A program made the position numbers and the translations under genes. Shown in pieces: positions 6,152 to 7,483 of a stretch of DNA of 7,483 bases. The notes under the pieces are model-generated. The model did no database searches. It was not told the DNA's origin and saw nothing but the letters and a program-made list of their open reading frames with translations. The first letter of the stretch is position 1. The number at the start of each line of letters is the position of its first letter. This stretch comes from Gammaproteobacteria bacterium (GTDB lineage Bacteria; Pseudomonadota; Gammaproteobacteria; Eutrophobiales; Eutrophobiaceae): assembly GCA_018676275.1 (NCBI GenBank), contig JABHFC010000022.1:1-7483 (forward strand), written 5' to 3'.

Positions 6152-6790
6152 ATGAGAAGATATTGTGTAAATCTGCTGGCTCTGATTGCTATCTTTATCT
6201 CGGGTATTGTTTTTTCAGCAGAAGGAGAGGGCGAAGCAGAATTCGAATTAGACACTGAAGTTTTGGAAGTACAGTGGCAGGTATACCAGATAAGGTTTTT
6301 TTACAGAGGTCTTACGGCTTATTACACATGTGGAGGTATTGAAGGAGTACTAAGACGGTTATTATTATTGTTGGGTGCCCGATACGATGCTCGTGTGGAA
6401 ACGAATTGTATTGACTCGCGAAATTTGAGAAATGATTCTGTAAGAAAATTACGAAGAGCTCAAATAGTAAAACTTGCCTTCGCTATGCCTGTTCCAGCGG
6501 ATAAAACTGATACTAGTCGTGAAATTATGTCGGCAAAATGGCAGGAAACAAGTATTACCGGGAATCTTGCCAGGTATTTAAGTGCGGCCGACTGTGAATT
6601 ATTGCAGCAATTCCAACGTGATGTATTACCTCTATTGATGGTGAAAAATAAAGTAAAAAATTTACATTGTACTGACAATCAACACAATATTGATTTTATG
6701 AAGAATCGACGCTCTTTAAGAATGAAAATGACAGCACTAAAAGTCATAGAGAAAACTGAATTGGAAGAAGGACGTAATAATTCTAAATAG
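6152..6790 (+). CDS. Exported protein of unknown function, paralogue 1
   Basis: Unnamed predicted periplasmic protein of 212 residues. The N-terminus MRRYCVNLLALIAIFISG is a signal peptide, with likely cleavage after VFSA (residue 23). A short acidic stretch follows (about 24-36), then a conserved core: VLEVQWQVYQIRFFYRG (37-53), YYTC (57-60), LRRLLLLLGAR (67-77), VKLAFAMPVPADKTDTSREI (106-125), DCEL (147-150). The four mature cysteines (C60, C86, C148, C173) all have counterparts in the next gene's product, so two disulfide bonds are plausible. The pattern of TC, a helix, LGAR and a later Cys reminds me of conserved hypothetical exported proteins in other gammaproteobacteria, but I know no function. 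ATG 6152 was preferred over GTG 6140 because the signal peptide begins there; neither has a ribosome binding site. The next gene starts 10 bases past the stop. Confidence 0.75.
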   Translation: MRRYCVNLLALIAIFISGIVFSAEGEGEAEFELDTEVLEVQWQVYQIRFFYRGLTAYYTCGGIEGVLRRLLLLLGARYDARVETNCIDSRNLRNDSVRKLRRAQIVKLAFAMPVPADKTDTSREIMSAKWQETSITGNLARYLSAADCELLQQFQRDVLPLLMVKNKVKNLHCTDNQHNIDFMKNRRSLRMKMTALKVIEKTELEEGRNNSK

Positions 6791-6792
6791 GG
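6789..6792 (+). promoter_or_regulatory. Ribosome binding site overlapping the stop of paralogue 1
   Basis: AGGG overlaps the TAG stop at 6788-6790 and lies eight bases before ATG 6801. It supports that start over GTG 6792 and implies translational coupling of the two paralogues. Confidence 0.5.
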
Positions 6793-6800
6793 TGTCGAAA

Positions 6801-7442
6801 ATGAGAACGCTAATGGTTTATATGTCACCTCTTCATATTCTGTTCGCACACAGATTTATCAAGCTCCTGACAATTTGCCTGATTTGCATAACAATCATTG
6901 GAACTGCTGCACCAGTAAAATCTGAAATACTGGAAGCTCAGTGGGAGGTAAAACAGGTAAGATTTCGCTTTATTGGTATGTCCACAGCTTATACCTGTGA
7001 CAGCATGGAAAATATTTTGAAGCGACTGTTGCGCTTATTGGGGGCGAGAGACGATGCGCGAGCAGAGTCAAGATGTATAGGTAATAATGGGCCAACCAGG
7101 GTTCATCGGGTAAAGCTAGCCTTCGCCATTCCCAGGTTGGCGGATAAAACAGATATATCACGAGAAATAGTTCCGGCCGAATGGCAGGAAGTCAGAATAA
7201 CGGGTAGATCAAGTCGGCATCTGGATTCAGGCGATTGTGAATTGATAGAACAGTTTGATCGCCAGGTATTACCGCATTTTCAGGTAAGTAAATTGAATAA
7301 GAGGATACGTTGTGTTCCCTCCCGCAGTGAATTCAATAATGTCAGGCTAAAATTGAATGTTTTGAAGGTTCTGGAGAAAACAGAACTGGAAGATGCAAAT
7401 ATGACTGAATCTAAAGATATTTCACAAGACAATAACAGGTAA
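6801..7442 (+). CDS. Exported protein of unknown function, paralogue 2
   Basis: Predicted periplasmic protein of 213 residues, clearly homologous to the preceding gene product. Two core stretches, aligned by hand (ILEAQWEVKQVRF to the second Cys, and VKLAFAIPRLADKTDISREI to VLPHF), are about 55-60% identical to paralogue 1. Cysteines C66, C92, C146 and C171 match its four. The ends agree too (LKVLEKTELED against LKVIEKTELEE). ATG 6801 has AGGG eight bases upstream; it gives a long polar n-region before the hydrophobic signal segment (about 21-37), so ATG 6822 (MSPLHILF) is an alternative. It lacks the acidic stretch after the signal peptide and has a shorter loop after the second Cys. The tail (about 200-213) is polar and probably disordered. 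Function is unknown; tandem duplication is the simplest origin. Confidence 0.75.
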   Translation: MRTLMVYMSPLHILFAHRFIKLLTICLICITIIGTAAPVKSEILEAQWEVKQVRFRFIGMSTAYTCDSMENILKRLLRLLGARDDARAESRCIGNNGPTRVHRVKLAFAIPRLADKTDISREIVPAEWQEVRITGRSSRHLDSGDCELIEQFDRQVLPHFQVSKLNKRIRCVPSRSEFNNVRLKLNVLKVLEKTELEDANMTESKDISQDNNR

Positions 7443-7446
7443 GTAA

Positions 7447-7483
7447 ATGCAATCCGCAATAATAATTGGTGTAGGACCGCTTC
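7447..7483 (+). CDS. Start of a probable SDR-family oxidoreductase (partial)
   Basis: ATG 7447 has AGGT at 7437-7440, six bases upstream, and begins four bases after the preceding stop. Twelve codons are visible: MQSAIIIGVGPL. A short hydrophobic beta strand running into GVGP is the usual N-terminal nucleotide-binding start of a short-chain dehydrogenase/reductase group. The glycine motif is cut off by the window edge, so this rests on very little sequence and other Rossmann-fold enzymes remain possible. Confidence 0.5.
   Translation, partial: MQSAIIIGVGPL

Noticed and set aside
6801..6930. Lipoprotein signal in paralogue 2 (cysteines in the hydrophobic segment)
   Set aside because: The cysteines lie within the hydrophobic core and no lipobox (L-A/S-G/A-C) is present.

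Overview
The window comes from a gammaproteobacterial chromosome. The partial DnaK at the left edge, complete DnaJ and complete DapB are all close to their Escherichia coli counterparts, and the order dnaK-dnaJ-dapB on one strand is typical of Gammaproteobacteria. Moderate base composition and A/T-rich spacers are compatible with a marine or environmental lineage, but genus and species cannot be read from the sequence. All genes lie on the + strand, packed almost without gaps, and no intergenic stretch reaches 300 bases. I see no tRNA, rRNA, CRISPR array, insertion sequence or integrase.

Region 1 (1-3150) is conserved core: the last 331 codons of the Hsp70 chaperone dnaK, a 178-base spacer with a strong hairpin, the co-chaperone dnaJ, and dapB of the lysine/diaminopimelate pathway. 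DnaK and DnaJ form one protein-folding machine (DnaJ delivers substrate and triggers ATP hydrolysis); dapB is a conserved neighbour without a functional link.

Region 2 (3183-5310) departs from the common arrangement in which carA-carB follows dapB. It holds a hot-dog fold thioesterase, a 116-base spacer with possible promoter elements, then a tight set of three small genes: a two-CBS-domain protein, an inner-membrane protein with a periplasmic sensor-like domain and no output domain, and a hemerythrin-like (HHE) protein whose start overlaps the previous stop. This set looks like a sensing or regulatory module; its function is inferred only.

Region 3 (5322-7442) encodes three exported proteins of unknown function: a TPR-like protein with a cysteine-rich C-terminus, then two tandem paralogues that share four cysteines. 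A candidate promoter with a palindrome in its spacer precedes the paralogue pair. The window ends in the first codons of a probable short-chain dehydrogenase.

The most interesting material is the CBS/membrane sensor/hemerythrin triplet and the tandem four-cysteine paralogues. No complete, clearly new system can be proven from sequence alone.
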